The notes under the pieces: model-generated
What the model was told of the DNA's origin: nothing
The model's database searches: none
What the model saw: only the letters and a program-made list of their open reading frames with translations
Part shown: piece after piece, positions 8,821 through 18,283 of the stretch
Numbering within the stretch: the first letter of the stretch is position 1
Layout: each line of letters begins with the position of its first letter
Assembly: GCF_004011505.1 (NCBI RefSeq)
Contig: NZ_SAUN01000001.1
Span: 4,650,001-4,714,000 of the forward strand
DNA: 64,000 bases
Reading direction: 5' to 3'
Source: Nonomuraea polychroma
GTDB lineage: Bacteria; Actinomycetota; Actinomycetes; Streptosporangiales; Streptosporangiaceae
Position numbers and translations under genes: made by a program

Positions 8821-9789
8821 ATGACGATCAGCGCCCAGGCCCCAGGGGCCGCACAGGGCATGACCGTCGTCGCACGTACCCAGGGTCAGATGGTCCGCCG
8901 CCGGTTCTTCCGGCATCGCGCGGCACTCACCGGCATGGTCGTCTTCGGCGGCGTCGTCCTGCTGGCGTTCACCTCCATCGGATTCGGGCCCCTGCCCGGC
9001 TGGTGGGACAAGACGTATCTCGCCACCGGCTCGCTGGTGAACCAGGGCAGGCCGACGCTCAGCGTGGTCCCCGAGTTCCTCGGCGGGCAGGGGATCCATC
9101 TCGGCGAGCATCCGTTCGGCCAGGACAACATCGGCATCGACTACTTCGCGCTGACCATGCGGGGAGCGCAGCAGTCGATCATCGTCGCGTTCATCGTCGG
9201 CTTCGTGGCCACCACGGTCGGAACGCTTGCAGGCGCCTTCGCCGGATATTTCAGGAAAACGACGGAATCTATCATCATGCGGCTGACCGATGTGATGATC
9301 ACCATTCCGATCCTCATCATCGCGGCCATCGTCGGACGTTCGTTCGGCGACTCGGGCATCGTGATCCTGGCCGTCTGCATCGGCCTGGTGACCTGGCCCA
9401 CGCTGGGCCGGCTGATCCGGGGCGAGTTCCTGTCGCTGCGCGAGAAGGAGTTCGTCGAGGCGGCACGGGCGGTCGGCACCTCCGCCGGCCGGATCATCTT
9501 CCGGCACATCCTGCCGAACACCGTCGGCGTCATCATCGTCAGCGCCACCCTGGCCGTCGCCAACGCGGTGCTCCTGGAATCGGCGCTGTCGTTCCTCGGT
9601 GTCGGCGTGCAGCCGCCGGACGTCTCCCTCGGCCAGCTCATCGACACCTACCGCAGCGCGATGACCACCCGCCCGTGGTTGTTCTGGTGGCCGGGCGTCT
9701 TCATCATCGCGATCGCCCTGTCCATCAACTTCATCGGCGACGGCCTGCGTGACGCCTTCGACCCTCGACAGACCCGGGTGCGTGCCTGA
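8821..9789 (+). CDS. DppC-type ABC transporter permease
   Basis: 322 aa, normal for the family. An N-terminal cytoplasmic stretch is followed by a first helix (GMVVFGGVVLLAFTSIGF), a long extracellular loop, and the BPD_transp_1 core with the EAA motif FVEAARAVGTSAGRIIFRH. It ends with GDGLRDAFDPR, typical of OppC/DppC. GGAGAAG precedes the ATG. Its TGA overlaps the start of the first ATPase (TGATG at 9787-9791). It forms the membrane channel together with the DppB-type partner. Confidence 0.9.
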   Translation: MTISAQAPGAAQGMTVVARTQGQMVRRRFFRHRAALTGMVVFGGVVLLAFTSIGFGPLPGWWDKTYLATGSLVNQGRPTLSVVPEFLGGQGIHLGEHPFGQDNIGIDYFALTMRGAQQSIIVAFIVGFVATTVGTLAGAFAGYFRKTTESIIMRLTDVMITIPILIIAAIVGRSFGDSGIVILAVCIGLVTWPTLGRLIRGEFLSLREKEFVEAARAVGTSAGRIIFRHILPNTVGVIIVSATLAVANAVLLESALSFLGVGVQPPDVSLGQLIDTYRSAMTTRPWLFWWPGVFIIAIALSINFIGDGLRDAFDPRQTRVRA

Positions 9790-10835
9790 TGACGAGTCCT
9801 GCCAACCAGATCCCCGGTGAGATTCTTCGCGTGGAGGACCTGACCGTCGAGTTCCCGACCGACGACGGCGTCGTCCACGCGGTCCGGGGCGTCTCCTACG
9901 CGCTGCACGAGCGCGAGGTGCTCGGCATCGTCGGCGAGTCCGGCTCGGGCAAGTCGGTCTCATCCCTGGCCGTGATGGGGCTGCTCCCGCGCGGCGCCCG
10001 CGTGCGGGGCCGGATCCTGTACCGCGGCGAGGACGTGCTGAAGCTGCCCGCCCGCAGGCGGCGGGCGCTGCGCGGCGGGAAGATCGCCATGATCTTCCAG
10101 GATCCGATGACGGCGCTGAACCCCGTGCACACGATCGGCGACCAGCTTGCCGAGGCGGTGCTGGCGCACGGCCTGGTGCCGAGGAAACAGGCGCTCGCCC
10201 GGGCCAGGGAGATGCTCGACCTGGTCGGCATCCCGCAGGCCGAGGCACGCCTGCGGGCCTACCCCCACGAGTTCTCCGGCGGCATGCGCCAGCGCGCGAT
10301 GATCGCCATGGCGGTCATCAACAACCCGGACGTCATCATCGCCGACGAGCCGACCACGGCCCTCGACGTGACCGTCCAGGCCCAGATCCTGGAGAAGCTC
10401 CTGGCCGTCAAGGACGCCGTCAACGCCGCGATCGTGCTGATCACACACGACCTCGGCGTCGTCGCGGGCATCGCGCACCGGGTGCTGGTCATGTACGCGG
10501 GCAAGCCGGTCGAGATCGGCGACACCGACTCGATCTTCTACAAGCCGCGCATGCCGTACACGGCGGGTCTGCTCGGCTCGATGCCGTCGCTGGAGACCTC
10601 GGGCGGGCGGCTGCGCCCGATCGGCGGCGCTCCACCGTCCTTGATCAACCTGCCCGCGGGCTGCCCGTTCTCGCCACGCTGCCCGCTGGCCGACGACGCC
10701 TGCCGCAGCGAGGAGCCCGGTCTCATGGAAGCCGGCGAGGGCGGGCACTACGCCGCCTGCCACCACTGGCGCGAGGTGGCCGCGGCGGCTGATCCCACCG
10801 CGTTGTTCCGCGCCGGGAGCGAGGTCGTCCGATGA
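9789..10835 (+). CDS. DppD-type ABC transporter ATP-binding protein
   Basis: 348 aa. Walker A GESGSGKS (about residues 52-59), signature FSGGMRQR (about 161-168), Walker B VIIADEPTTALD, and an H-loop in LITHDLG. The C-terminal oligopeptide-transporter extension has the characteristic cysteines (GCPFSPRCPLADDAC). It energises the transporter with the following DppF-type subunit, whose start codon overlaps its stop (ATGA at 10832-10835). Confidence 0.92.
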   Translation: MTSPANQIPGEILRVEDLTVEFPTDDGVVHAVRGVSYALHEREVLGIVGESGSGKSVSSLAVMGLLPRGARVRGRILYRGEDVLKLPARRRRALRGGKIAMIFQDPMTALNPVHTIGDQLAEAVLAHGLVPRKQALARAREMLDLVGIPQAEARLRAYPHEFSGGMRQRAMIAMAVINNPDVIIADEPTTALDVTVQAQILEKLLAVKDAVNAAIVLITHDLGVVAGIAHRVLVMYAGKPVEIGDTDSIFYKPRMPYTAGLLGSMPSLETSGGRLRPIGGAPPSLINLPAGCPFSPRCPLADDACRSEEPGLMEAGEGGHYAACHHWREVAAAADPTALFRAGSEVVR

Positions 10836-11821
10836 CCCACCTGCTCGAGGTCAAGGACCTCATGATGAGCTTCCCCGTACGCGGCGGCGGCCTCCTGCGC
10901 AAGGTGACCGGCCACATCCAGGCGGTCAGCGGCGTCTCCCTGCACGTCGACCAGGGTGAGACCCTCGGCGTCGTCGGCGAGTCCGGATGCGGCAAGTCGA
11001 CGACGGGCCGGGCCATCCTCCAGCTCCACAAACCCACCTCCGGCTCGGTGCTCTTCGAGGGCGACGAGCTGACGACGATGCCGCCCAAACGGCTGCGAGC
11101 GGTGCGGCGGGACATCCAGATCGTCTTCCAGGACCCCTATGCCTCGCTCAACCCGAAGCTGCCGGTCAACGACATCATCGCCGAGCCGCTGAAGGTCCAC
11201 GGCCGCTGGCAGGACGGCGGCCCGGCCCGGGTGGCCGAGCTGCTCGAACGGGTCGGCCTCAACCCCGAGCACGGCAACAGGTACCCGCACGAGTTCTCCG
11301 GGGGGCAGCGGCAGCGTGTCGGGATCGCCCGAGCGCTGGCGCTGGAGCCCAAGCTCCTCGTGCTCGACGAGCCGGTGTCGGCGCTGGACGTGTCGGTGCA
11401 GGCCGGGGTGGTCAACCTGCTGGAGGATCTGCAGGACGCGTTCGGGCTGGCGTACATCTTCATCGCGCACGACCTCTCGGTGGTCAGGCACATCTCCGAC
11501 CGGGTCGCGGTGATGTACCTCGGCAAGATCGTCGAGACCGGCTCGCGCGACGACGTCTACGACCGTCCCGCCCACCCCTACACCCAGGCGCTGCTGTCCG
11601 CCGCGCCGATGGCCAATCCGCGGGAGGAACGCAGCAGGCAGCGGATCATCCTCACCGGCGAGGTGCCGAGCCCGCTGGACCCGCCCAGCGGATGCAGGTT
11701 CCGCTCACGCTGCTGGAAGGCTCAGGACATCTGCGCCGTGGAGGAGCCCGCCCTGACCGACCGCGGCATCGGCCACCCTGCCGCCTGCCACTTCGCGGAG
11801 GTCAACACCAAGGTGGTTTGA
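10832..11821 (+). CDS. DppF-type ABC transporter ATP-binding protein
   Basis: 329 aa. Walker A GESGCGKST, signature FSGGQRQRVGIARAL, Walker B LLVLDEPVSALD, and switch histidine in FIAHDLS. The C-terminal Oligo_HPY region has GCRFRSRCWKAQDIC. It is the last gene of the operon; a repeat array and a strong terminator follow. Confidence 0.92.
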   Translation: MTHLLEVKDLMMSFPVRGGGLLRKVTGHIQAVSGVSLHVDQGETLGVVGESGCGKSTTGRAILQLHKPTSGSVLFEGDELTTMPPKRLRAVRRDIQIVFQDPYASLNPKLPVNDIIAEPLKVHGRWQDGGPARVAELLERVGLNPEHGNRYPHEFSGGQRQRVGIARALALEPKLLVLDEPVSALDVSVQAGVVNLLEDLQDAFGLAYIFIAHDLSVVRHISDRVAVMYLGKIVETGSRDDVYDRPAHPYTQALLSAAPMANPREERSRQRIILTGEVPSPLDPPSGCRFRSRCWKAQDICAVEEPALTDRGIGHPAACHFAEVNTKVV

Positions 11822-11840
11822 CGTCCGAGCACGTGCATGC

Positions 11841-11920
11841 GGTGCAGGCCGGTCGGCGCTGCGGCGTGCCGGCCGGTGCTGCGGCGTGCCGGCCGGTGCT
11901 GCGGCGTGCCGGCCGGTGCT
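11841..11920. repeat. 20-bp tandem repeat (3 perfect copies, 1 degenerate)
   Basis: The 20-mer gcggcgtgccggccggtgct occurs three times without mismatch at 11861-11920, and a diverged copy occupies 11841-11860. Each unit contains the palindromic core GCCGGCCGG. It lies just downstream of the last transporter gene and is non-coding as far as I can see. It may be a slippage product or a folding/mRNA-stabilising element. Confidence 0.85.
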
Positions 11921-11997
11921 GCGGGAGCGTGGCAGAGGCCAGGGCGACGGTGCGGGAGGAGGCGGCTGACGCAGGACGCTCAGGAAGGCGGTGGCGG

Positions 11998-12036
11998 CGC
12001 GGGCCGGTGACCTGGTGTCCGGGTCACCGGCCCGCG
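11998..12036. terminator. Bidirectional terminator hairpin
   Basis: Perfect 15-bp stem, 11998-12012 (CGCGGGCCGGTGACC) with 12022-12036, loop of 9 bases. It separates the convergent transporter operon and carboxypeptidase gene and lies 9 bases beyond the carboxypeptidase stop. Confidence 0.8.
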
Positions 12037-12045
12037 CGAGGTGCG

Positions 12046-14628
12046 TCAGGGGGTGGTGACGGTCGCGCCGGTGACCGCGGCCGACCAGTACAGCGCCCGC
12101 GCCACCTGCGGGAACAACCCCTTCGGGTGGTTGCGGAACATCGGCTCGGTGCCGAACAGCACCACGGCCGCGCCGCGCTCGTCCCTGCCGCTGACCACGG
12201 CGGCCTGTCCCCTGGCCGCCTCGGGCCCGCCCATGCCGTTGTCGTCGGGCCGCCAGTGGCCGGACACGAGGGGGCCGTCGGTTGCGTACGACTGCTCGAC
12301 GGTGACCTCGGCGCCGAGCGCGGTGAACCAGCGTGGCGAGTACACGAACGAGTGCTCGGGCGACCCAGCGCCGACAGGGCCGGACGACGAGGTCACGCGC
12401 ACCACACCGTTGGCGTCGCCGCGTCCGGCGACCGCGGTCGCCGTGAGCAGCCCAGCGGCGGCGTTGAACGCCGCTCCCGTGCCGCCCCGCGTGATCACGC
12501 CGCCGGTGGCGAGGTAGGCGTCGAGCGCCGTGCGGGCGGCCGGGTTGAGCGCCGCGTAGCTGAGCCCGCTGGAGACGTACAGGACGTCGGTGCCGCTCCA
12601 GTCGAAGCCCGCGTTGAGCACGGCGGTGGAGACCGGCGTGACCGCGAAGCCCATCTCGCGCAGCGTGAAGAGCTCGTCGGCGGAGGCGGCCGCGGCGATG
12701 CGCACCTGGGCCAGCGGCGTGCCGGTGGCCGATCCTGCTGGGGTGAAGGCGACACCGTACCGGTCGGACACGGTCGCGGCAGCCTGGCGGGCGGCGGCCG
12801 GCACGATGGCGCTGCCGTCGTTCGTCCAGGTCACGGCCACGCCCTGGGCCAGCAGGTCGTTCAGCGCCTGGACCTCCTTGGCGTCGGTCACCTTCAGCGC
12901 GAGCGACCCGGGGGTACGGGGGACGGAACCGGTGGGTGCGGCGGCCTTGACCGGCTCGGACGACACGTGGAGCGGGCCCGAGGCGACGCTGTCCACGGTG
13001 GCGCCCCAGAGCAGGGCGTGGCTCCAGCCGGAGATGTCGTACATCGCATCCACCCGGGGGGAGATGTCCTCTCCCGGCTCCAGCATCACGTTGGCCAGGC
13101 CGCGCTTGGGCTGGCGCATGTCCACGACATAGGACCCGGCCGGGTACGTCTTCCCGTTCAGCCGGAACGAGCGCTTGGCCCGCTCGACCCGTACGTCGTT
13201 GGCGATGAGGTGATCGACCAGGCGGGCGGCGGCGGTGGCCGAGCGCTGCCCGGTGATGACGTACGCGCGGGGGAAGGTCGTGTTGTAGACGTCCTCGGGG
13301 CCGAAGCCGGGCACGATGCCGAGCGGCACGACCTTGGACGGCTCACCGGCCGCGCCTCGCCGGAAGACCTCGATCTGGTCGGCGATCAGCTGGTCGTGCT
13401 TGGAGTGCACGAACCCGTAGGTCGCCCGGATGGCGGCGGCGGCCACATCGGTGTTGATCGCGGAGCGGCGGCGCAGCTCCTCGACGGGCAGGTTGTAGTC
13501 GGCGTTGTTGACCCGGAGCGGGATCTCGACGGTGTGCGAGGCGACGGTGCCGTGGAACGGCGCGTACTGCGGGGTGAAGATCGGCGGCCAGTCGTCCCAG
13601 CCCTCGTCCGAGTCACGGAACGGGATCTGCACCGGGTGCACGCCATCCTTCGCCGGCGTGTAGCCGAGCCCGTTGACCGCGGCCTCCATGCCGAGCCCGT
13701 TGGCGTAGGTGTTCCTGATGAACAGGTCGTACTCGTAGTTGGCGCCGTGCGGCGGCGTTGTCGGCTCGATGAGCGTCCCGTTGACGTAGCCGTGCAGGTC
13801 GATCATGGCGACCGGCTGGGTGTCGATCATCACCTGGCGCATGGCCCGGACCTCGGGCTGGGAGGCGGTGATGAAGTCGCGGTTCATGTCGAAGCCGGCG
13901 CCGTTCGCCCGCGTGCCGTTGACCCGGCCGTCGGGGTTGGCGGTGACGTTGAAGTACAGCCTGGTGCGTTTCATGAGGTCGGCGACCTGCGGGTCGGTGC
14001 TGGTCGCGAGCTCCTCGATGGTACGCAGCGCGGCGTCGGTGCCCTCCCACTCGTTGCCGTGGATGTTGGCGTTGACGAAGATCGGCGCCTTGTACCTGGC
14101 GGCCAGCCTGCGGTCGCGGGCGGCCCCGGCCGGGTCGTTCTCGATGCGGTCGCGGATGGCGCTCTGCTCACCGGCCTCGCCGCGGCTCTCGGGGGCGGTG
14201 AGGGTCACGAGGTAGAGGTCGCGGCCCTGGTGGCTGCGGCCGATGATCTCCACGCTGACGCGGTCGCTGCGCCGCTGCAGGTCGTTCAGCTTGGGCGCGA
14301 TGGCGTGGTACGGCACGAGGCCCAGCTTGATCGAGGCGTCGGCGGGGTTCTCCGCGGGGGTCGAAAGCTGGACCTGCCTGGGATACCCGCGGTCGCGGGA
14401 CAATCCGTACGATTCGGTCGTCTCCGGGGCCCGGCGGAGCGTCTCGGCCCGCTGCCCCTCCGCGGCGCCTGCGGCCACCTCGTTCCGCTCGGGGCCGTTG
14501 CCGAAGTCGCGTACGGCGGGCTGGGGCGGCTCGGCAGGCTCGGCTGCCGCCGACCCTGGTGGGACGAGGAGCGCGGCCGAGACGGCGATGCTCAGGATGG
14601 CTGCATATAAGCGCACAAAGTCCTCCAC
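12046..14628 (-). CDS. Secreted M14 zinc carboxypeptidase, multidomain
   Basis: 860 aa. Sec signal peptide (hydrophobic SIAVSAALLVPPGSAAA, cleavage near residue 29). The peptidase M14 domain spans roughly residues 95-420. Zinc ligands are His190 and Glu193 in IHGNEWEG and His279 in MIDLHGYVNG; NPDGR and GFDMNRDF carry the family's substrate-contact residues. The remaining 430 aa form a C-terminal region with a Rossmann-like glutamine-amidotransferase appearance (VLYVSSGLSY, YLATGGVITRGGTGAAF), seen in large actinobacterial M14 proteins. It probably trims C-terminal residues of peptides outside the cell; the adjacent peptide-type ABC operon could import the products (inference). Confidence 0.85.
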   Translation of the reverse strand: MEDFVRLYAAILSIAVSAALLVPPGSAAAEPAEPPQPAVRDFGNGPERNEVAAGAAEGQRAETLRRAPETTESYGLSRDRGYPRQVQLSTPAENPADASIKLGLVPYHAIAPKLNDLQRRSDRVSVEIIGRSHQGRDLYLVTLTAPESRGEAGEQSAIRDRIENDPAGAARDRRLAARYKAPIFVNANIHGNEWEGTDAALRTIEELATSTDPQVADLMKRTRLYFNVTANPDGRVNGTRANGAGFDMNRDFITASQPEVRAMRQVMIDTQPVAMIDLHGYVNGTLIEPTTPPHGANYEYDLFIRNTYANGLGMEAAVNGLGYTPAKDGVHPVQIPFRDSDEGWDDWPPIFTPQYAPFHGTVASHTVEIPLRVNNADYNLPVEELRRRSAINTDVAAAAIRATYGFVHSKHDQLIADQIEVFRRGAAGEPSKVVPLGIVPGFGPEDVYNTTFPRAYVITGQRSATAAARLVDHLIANDVRVERAKRSFRLNGKTYPAGSYVVDMRQPKRGLANVMLEPGEDISPRVDAMYDISGWSHALLWGATVDSVASGPLHVSSEPVKAAAPTGSVPRTPGSLALKVTDAKEVQALNDLLAQGVAVTWTNDGSAIVPAAARQAAATVSDRYGVAFTPAGSATGTPLAQVRIAAAASADELFTLREMGFAVTPVSTAVLNAGFDWSGTDVLYVSSGLSYAALNPAARTALDAYLATGGVITRGGTGAAFNAAAGLLTATAVAGRGDANGVVRVTSSSGPVGAGSPEHSFVYSPRWFTALGAEVTVEQSYATDGPLVSGHWRPDDNGMGGPEAARGQAAVVSGRDERGAAVVLFGTEPMFRNHPKGLFPQVARALYWSAAVTGATVTTP

Positions 14629-14747
14629 AAATCAGAAGTACGGTCTAATTCGTACGTTTTAACGGCAAAACCGCACAAGACGCCGTGATCAGAGCGACGC
14701 GCAATCCATGTCATTCTGTGTCGCCCGAGATCGCCCGACGGCCCCGC

Positions 14748-15668
14748 TCAGCGAGCATTCCACGGGCGGGCGTGCTCGTCGACGATCTCGGCCAGCCGCT
14801 GGAGCCGGGGCACCGCGCGGGCCCGGAGGGCGGCGGCAAGGTCGTGGGATGAGACGTCGATGCCGACGAGGTCGCTCCAGATGGCACGTCCGGCGAGCAT
14901 CCCGGAGGCTCCCGCGCGGCAGGCGGCCCGCACGGCGGCCGGGAAGTCGTCGCGCTCCACGCCCTGCGAGAGCACCACCCACGGGACGGGGATCACCTCG
15001 TCGAGCCGCGCGCACTCCTCGATCAGCCGCTCCTCGGGCGCGGCCCCGCCGAGCGGTACTTGGGCCTTGTAGAGGCTGGGCCGCAGCCCCGCCAGCTCGG
15101 CGGCGGCCTCCCTGATCGCGGCAGGCCCGTCGAACACGGCCCCAGAGGCGGTGTGCCCGGCGGGCGGTTTGGCGACGCCTTCGAGCACGGACAGCAGCCC
15201 TGCCGCGGCGCACCGCCGGACGAACTCGGCGGCGATGTCCAGGCGGCGCTGCCGGTGCTCGTCGTCGCGCCAGATGAGCAGCAGCTTGGCGGCCACGGCG
15301 CCGGCCCGGCGGGCGGCGGCCAGGTGGACGCGCTCGTCGATCGAGGTGTCCTCGACAGGCCCGTCAGGGGTCTGCTGGAGGCTGTCGACGGCGACGATCA
15401 GCCCGCCGGGGATCAGGCGCTCGGCCGCCACCCGGGAGAAACCGTAGTCCTGATCGATCAGGAACCCCGAGGCGTGCGGCCCGACCTCCCTGGCCACCGC
15501 CAGCTTGAACGCCGTCAGCGTGCCGTCGCTCACCCGCTCTCCCGTGGCGGCGGCGAACATCTGCCTGAGGCTCTCGCGCTGGTCCATCGCCACCATGGCG
15601 AACCCGCCGGACGGCCGAGCCAGCAGGTCGAGCGTCGGAGCCGGCGTGGTGGTCTCGGAGGTGGCCAT
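14748..15668 (-). CDS. (beta/alpha)8 aldolase, LacD/YihT-like
   Basis: 306 aa. It resembles the class I aldolases related to tagatose-bisphosphate aldolase LacD and sulfofructose-phosphate aldolase YihT: MVAMDQRESLRQMF at the start, GFLIDQDYG, AAKLLLIWRDDE (with the candidate Schiff-base lysine), PSLYKAQVPL, and PWVVLSQGV. The start is ATG 15668 with GGAGCTCCCT upstream; a longer frame exists but lacks a ribosome site. It is divergent from the rhamnogalacturonan lyase gene, so it may split a phosphorylated sugar acid or deoxysugar from rhamnose or galacturonate catabolism. Substrate assignment is inference. Confidence 0.7.
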   Translation of the reverse strand: MATSETTTPAPTLDLLARPSGGFAMVAMDQRESLRQMFAAATGERVSDGTLTAFKLAVAREVGPHASGFLIDQDYGFSRVAAERLIPGGLIVAVDSLQQTPDGPVEDTSIDERVHLAAARRAGAVAAKLLLIWRDDEHRQRRLDIAAEFVRRCAAAGLLSVLEGVAKPPAGHTASGAVFDGPAAIREAAAELAGLRPSLYKAQVPLGGAAPEERLIEECARLDEVIPVPWVVLSQGVERDDFPAAVRAACRAGASGMLAGRAIWSDLVGIDVSSHDLAAALRARAVPRLQRLAEIVDEHARPWNAR

Positions 15669-15808
15669 AGGGAGCTCCAATCCGGGGTCATGCGTTCCCG
15701 TGGCCGAGGCGAGCGGGCGCCGCGGGCACACCAGCCATCATGGGCACAGGAGCGACACGGACGCGAGTCTGCGATCGGCAAATCAATTCACTGCAACTCG
15801 CGCATTTA

Positions 15809-15818
15809 TTTCGCGAAA
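15809..15818. promoter_or_regulatory. Palindrome TTTCGCGAAA in divergent promoter region
   Basis: A perfect 10-bp palindrome lies in an AT-rich stretch between the aldolase and PL11 genes, about 140 bases upstream of the aldolase start. It differs from the TATCGATA-type palindrome near the lyase, so it may serve another regulator. Confidence 0.3.
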
Positions 15819-15877
15819 AATGCCACCGAAATCCATCCTTGACAAACCTCACAGGCGGCCAATAATCTCCGGGAGAT

Positions 15878-15889
15878 TTTATCGATTTA
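15878..15889 (+). promoter_or_regulatory. LacI-type operator upstream of rhamnogalacturonan lyase
   Basis: TTTATCGATTTA, one base from the palindrome TTTATCGATAAA found twice before the locus's binding-protein gene. It ends 21 bases before the lyase ATG, a position suited to repression. The likely ligand is the LacI protein encoded at 18264-19274. Confidence 0.55.
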
Positions 15890-15910
15890 ATGCGCCAGGA
15901 GCCCTGTGCC

Positions 15911-18235
15911 ATGAGATCCCCCAGCGGCGTGCGCCGCTTATTCGCCACCGCCCTGGCCGCCCTGCTCACCGCGTCGGCGACCGCGGCCCCGGCCGCCGCC
16001 GACCCCGAGGGCGGCCACGGCGCGGGCGTGCGGCTCGAACACCTCGACCGTGGCCTGGTGGCGGCCTCCACCAGCGAGGGCGTGTTCCTCAGCTGGCGGC
16101 TGCTCGGCAACGAGGTGACCGGCGCCGGCGCCACCGGCATGGAGGGCGCCGGCTTCCGCGTCTACCGCGACGGCCGCCCGATCGCCACGGTGTCCGACAG
16201 CACCAACTACCTCGACGCCGCCGGCACCGGCTCGGCCGAGTACCGCGTCGCCCCCGTCGTCAAGGGCCGGGAGGGCCGCCGCAGCGCCGCCGCCACGCCC
16301 TGGGTTAAATCGTTTTATGATCTTCAACTGAAGAAACCGGCCGACGGCGTGACCCCGGCCGGCGAGGCGTACACGTACTCGGCCAATGACCTGAGCGTCG
16401 GCGATGTGGACGGCGACGGCCAGTACGAGTACGTCGTGAAGTGGGACCCGTCCAACTCCAAGGACGTCTCCCAGCGCGGCTACACCGGCAACACCTACGT
16501 CGACACGTACGAGCTGGACGGCACCCTCCGCTGGCGGCTCGACCTGGGCGTCAACATCCGCTCGGGCGCCCACTACACGCAGTTCCTGGTCTACGACTTC
16601 GACGGCGACGGCCGCTCGGAGATGATGCTCAAGACCGCCCCCGGCACGAAGATGATCCGCTACGGACGCGACGGCCAGGTCGTCTCCGAGCGTTACGTCA
16701 CGATGCCGGAGCAGGACGTCAAAGCCGGCCACTCGCACGCCGACGACTACCGCAAGAGCGCGGCGGACTACTTCGACCACGTGGTCGGCATGTTCGAGAA
16801 GTGGCACGAGCACCCCGAGGTGGTGGCCGGGCGCTGGCCGGCGACGCTGGAGCAGGCCTTCGGCATCGCCTCGAAGCACCAGTACCCGCTGTCGCACGAG
16901 GCCGCCGTCGACCTGGCCACGTACTTCGTCGACGTCTACGCCCCGAGCCGCAGCGGCAACAACCGCCTGCGGGAGTTCGCCGGCTTCGTCATCACCGGCC
17001 CCGAGTACCTGTCGGTGCTGGACGGCGCCACCGGCAAGGAACTGCAGACCATCCACTACAAGCCGGGCCGCGGCGACGACGGCCTGCTGTGGGGCGACTA
17101 CGCGATGGGCCGCATCGAGCCGGGCAACCGGGTCGACCGGTTCCTGTCCGCCGTCGCCTACCTCGACGGCAGGCGGCCGTCGGCGATCTTCGCCCGCGGC
17201 TACTACACCCGCACCACGCTGGTCGCCTACGACTGGAACGGCAGGAAGCTGAAGGAGGTCTGGTACGTCGACAGCGGCCACGCGCCGATGGCCAACCCGT
17301 TCAACGCCTCGCCCCACGGCGTGCCCGGCAGCAACCCCGAGTACGCCGACCTCACCACCCAGGGCTTCCACTCGATGAGCGTGGCCGACGTGGACAATGA
17401 CGGCCGGCAGGAGATCGTGTACGGGGCCGCGACCATCGACGACGACGGCGACCTGCTGTACTCGTCGTTCGCCGAGGGCCCGCCGCAGAGCAACGTGCCC
17501 GGGCAGAGCGTGCGGCTCGGCCACGGCGACGCCATGCACGTCGGCGACCTCGACCCCGACCACCCGGGCCTGGAGATCTGGACCGTGCACGAGGGCGGCG
17601 CGTGGGCTCCGTACGGATGGGCGATGCGTGACGCCGCCACCGGAAAGGTGCTGTTCGGCGGCTACAGCGGCCGGGACACCGGGCGCGGCATGGTCGGCGA
17701 CATCGACCCCGCCATCCGCGGCCTGGAGGCATGGTCGTCGATGCCGCCCAACCAGGAGATCCAGGCGGGCCTGTGGTCGGCGCGCGGCGAGCACCTGGGC
17801 CGGACCACGCCCGGCACGAACATGAGCATCCGCTGGGCGGCCGACATGACGACCCAGCTCGTCAACGGCACCGCCACCACGGTGTTGCAGACGCCGACGA
17901 TCGACGACTGGAAGCGCGGCACGGTGCTCACCGCGGAGGGCACGCTGACCAACAACTGGACGAAGGGCAACCCGGGCCTGGTGGCCGACGTGTTCGGCGA
18001 CTGGCGGGAGGAGCTGCTGACGCGCACGGCCGACAGCTCGGCGATCCGGATCTTCCTCAGTACGGAGGTCACGGACCGCAAGCTGTACACGCTCATGCAC
18101 GACCCGCAGTACCGCGTGGACGTGGCCCGGCAGCAGACCGGCTACAACCAGCCCGCCTACCCGAGCTTCTACCTGGGCTCGGACATCGACTGGTCGCGGG
18201 TGCCCGTGCCCCGCTTCCGTACCTCCCAGGGCTGA
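15911..18235 (+). CDS. Secreted rhamnogalacturonan lyase, PL11
   Basis: 774 aa. Signal peptide (LFATALAALLTASATAAPAAA). An Ig-like N-terminal segment (RVYRDGRPIAT) precedes the eight-bladed PL11 propeller with its calcium-type repeats (VGDVDGDGQYEYVVKWD, VYDFDGDGRSEMMLK, VADVDNDGRQEIVYG). PL11 enzymes cleave the rhamnose-galacturonate backbone of rhamnogalacturonan I by beta-elimination outside the cell. Length and layout match the YesW type without an added carbohydrate-binding module. The chosen ATG has AGGAG 9 bases upstream. A 16-bp terminator stem follows immediately. Confidence 0.92.
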   Translation: MRSPSGVRRLFATALAALLTASATAAPAAADPEGGHGAGVRLEHLDRGLVAASTSEGVFLSWRLLGNEVTGAGATGMEGAGFRVYRDGRPIATVSDSTNYLDAAGTGSAEYRVAPVVKGREGRRSAAATPWVKSFYDLQLKKPADGVTPAGEAYTYSANDLSVGDVDGDGQYEYVVKWDPSNSKDVSQRGYTGNTYVDTYELDGTLRWRLDLGVNIRSGAHYTQFLVYDFDGDGRSEMMLKTAPGTKMIRYGRDGQVVSERYVTMPEQDVKAGHSHADDYRKSAADYFDHVVGMFEKWHEHPEVVAGRWPATLEQAFGIASKHQYPLSHEAAVDLATYFVDVYAPSRSGNNRLREFAGFVITGPEYLSVLDGATGKELQTIHYKPGRGDDGLLWGDYAMGRIEPGNRVDRFLSAVAYLDGRRPSAIFARGYYTRTTLVAYDWNGRKLKEVWYVDSGHAPMANPFNASPHGVPGSNPEYADLTTQGFHSMSVADVDNDGRQEIVYGAATIDDDGDLLYSSFAEGPPQSNVPGQSVRLGHGDAMHVGDLDPDHPGLEIWTVHEGGAWAPYGWAMRDAATGKVLFGGYSGRDTGRGMVGDIDPAIRGLEAWSSMPPNQEIQAGLWSARGEHLGRTTPGTNMSIRWAADMTTQLVNGTATTVLQTPTIDDWKRGTVLTAEGTLTNNWTKGNPGLVADVFGDWREELLTRTADSSAIRIFLSTEVTDRKLYTLMHDPQYRVDVARQQTGYNQPAYPSFYLGSDIDWSRVPVPRFRTSQG

Positions 18236-18244
18236 GCCCCAGCA

Positions 18245-18283
18245 GCGAGTCGACCGGCGGCGGTCAGCCGCCGGTCGACTCGC
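18245..18283. terminator. Bidirectional terminator reaching into the LacI coding end
   Basis: GCGAGTCGACCGGCGG at 18245-18260 pairs perfectly with 18268-18283 (16 bp, 7-base loop). It lies between convergent genes; the loop contains the LacI stop codon (18264-18266) and the right arm encodes that protein's last residues (ESTGG). Confidence 0.85.

Noticed and set aside
10987..14610. Plus-strand reading frame of about 1200 codons across an ATPase end and the carboxypeptidase
   Set aside because: It crosses two well-supported genes and a terminator and has shadow composition.
15669..15731. Earlier start for the aldolase gene
   Set aside because: The extra 21 residues have no ribosome site, while ATG 15668 has a good GGAG.
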